Of a stretch of DNA of 24,030 nt, positions 23,866-24,030 are shown piece after piece. The position numbers and the translations under genes are program-made. The notes under the pieces were generated by a model, which was not told where the DNA came from, made no database searches, and was given only the letters and a program-made list of their open reading frames with translations. The stretch is from the NCBI GenBank assembly GCA_002449915.1, contig DJXY01000179.1, positions 1 through 24,030 of the forward strand, written 5' to 3'. Source of the DNA: Oribacterium sp. UBA6992. Its GTDB lineage: Bacteria > Bacillota > Clostridia > Lachnospirales > Lachnospiraceae. The stretch's first letter is position 1, and the number at the start of each line of letters is the position of its first letter.

Positions 23866-24030
23866 TTACAGAAGTGTATGTCTCTGCTCTTCCGCAGATT
23901 TAGGATTCAGATACTTCGGTGCCACATCAAACACCGTAATGCATCCTGTCTTCCCCTCCTTGCCAAGTCTATAGACTGCTCTTGCATAAGCCGCAAGAAC
24001 CGAGCCTGTAAACTCCGGATTGGAATCCAG
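23866..24030 (-). CDS. ddh: meso-Diaminopimelate dehydrogenase, C-terminal fragment at the right edge
   Basis: I translated the last 54 residues from the window edge to the TAA: LDSNPEFTGSVLAAYARAVY, then RLGKEGKTGCITVFDVAPKY and a short charged end. The pattern SNPEFT...AYARA..RL..EG..G..TVFD.AP.YL matches the C-terminus of NADPH-dependent meso-DAP dehydrogenase, which makes meso-DAP directly from tetrahydrodipicolinate. The N-terminal cofactor domain lies outside the window. The cell-wall-binding gene starts 23 nt after the stop, so the two are probably co-transcribed. Confidence 0.85.
   Translation of the reverse strand: MDSNPEFTGSVLAAYARAVYRLGKEGKTGCITVFDVAPKYLNPKSAEEQRHTLL

Noticed and set aside
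1..24030. CRISPR arrays, tRNA/rRNA genes, insertion sequences, prophage or integrative element ends
   Set aside because: No regularly spaced repeats, no tRNA-like cloverleaf in the gaps, no transposase or integrase frames and no terminal repeats were seen on either strand.

Overview
The window looks like chromosome from a low-to-mid-GC Gram-positive anaerobe, most likely a Clostridia member close to the Lachnospiraceae. The pointers are strong AGGAGG-type ribosome binding sites, vegetative TTGNNN/TATAAT-type promoters, a eukaryote-like (type 2) isoleucyl-tRNA synthetase, a cell-wall-binding-repeat protein, a lipoprotein branched-chain amino acid receptor, and both DapF and a meso-diaminopimelate dehydrogenase. 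Family calls come from motifs read by eye; no database was searched. No rRNA, tRNA, CRISPR array, insertion sequence or prophage gene was seen. Almost every gene is on the minus strand, so genes are described from right to left.

Right end (24030-21725): the 3' end of ddh, then a secreted cell-wall-binding-repeat protein (GTG start), a LysR-type regulator, and a small membrane-anchored domain resembling glucose-type PTS EIIB but with Asp in place of the phosphorylated Cys. These four genes are closely spaced and end in a strong hairpin at 21670-21700. Next is a clear promoter followed by ileS (type 2) and, 15 nt later, glgP (glycogen phosphorylase, GTG start). glgP converges with a plus-strand acetyltransferase gene, and a two-tier hairpin with T-runs on both sides (15731-15817) lies between them.

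Middle (14954-9457): the acetyltransferase is transcribed rightward, apparently as a leaderless mRNA. Its promoter shares one self-complementary TTGCAA -35 box with a leftward promoter. The leftward promoter drives a tightly packed six-gene run: a 49-residue membrane protein, a VanZ-like protein, a 110-residue membrane protein, an M29-type aminopeptidase-like protein with a long N-terminal extension, an OGG-like DNA glycosylase, and a DacF-type D-Ala-D-Ala carboxypeptidase. Most junctions overlap. A hairpin with a T8 tract ends the run. A consensus promoter between the dac stop and this hairpin could make a small RNA of about 90 nt.

Left (9335-4370): a complete branched-chain amino acid ABC importer, livK-livH-livM-livG-livF. 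It has an extended -10 promoter, a CodY-like box and two short palindromes upstream, an intercistronic hairpin after livK, and a terminator-like hairpin after livF. Then dapF has its own promoter and is followed by carA and carB, the latter running off the left edge. Together the window covers lysine/DAP synthesis and wall remodelling, pyrimidine/arginine precursor supply, amino acid uptake and glycogen breakdown. The least explained parts are the six-gene envelope/repair run, the Cys-less EIIB-like protein, and the shared-box promoter pair.
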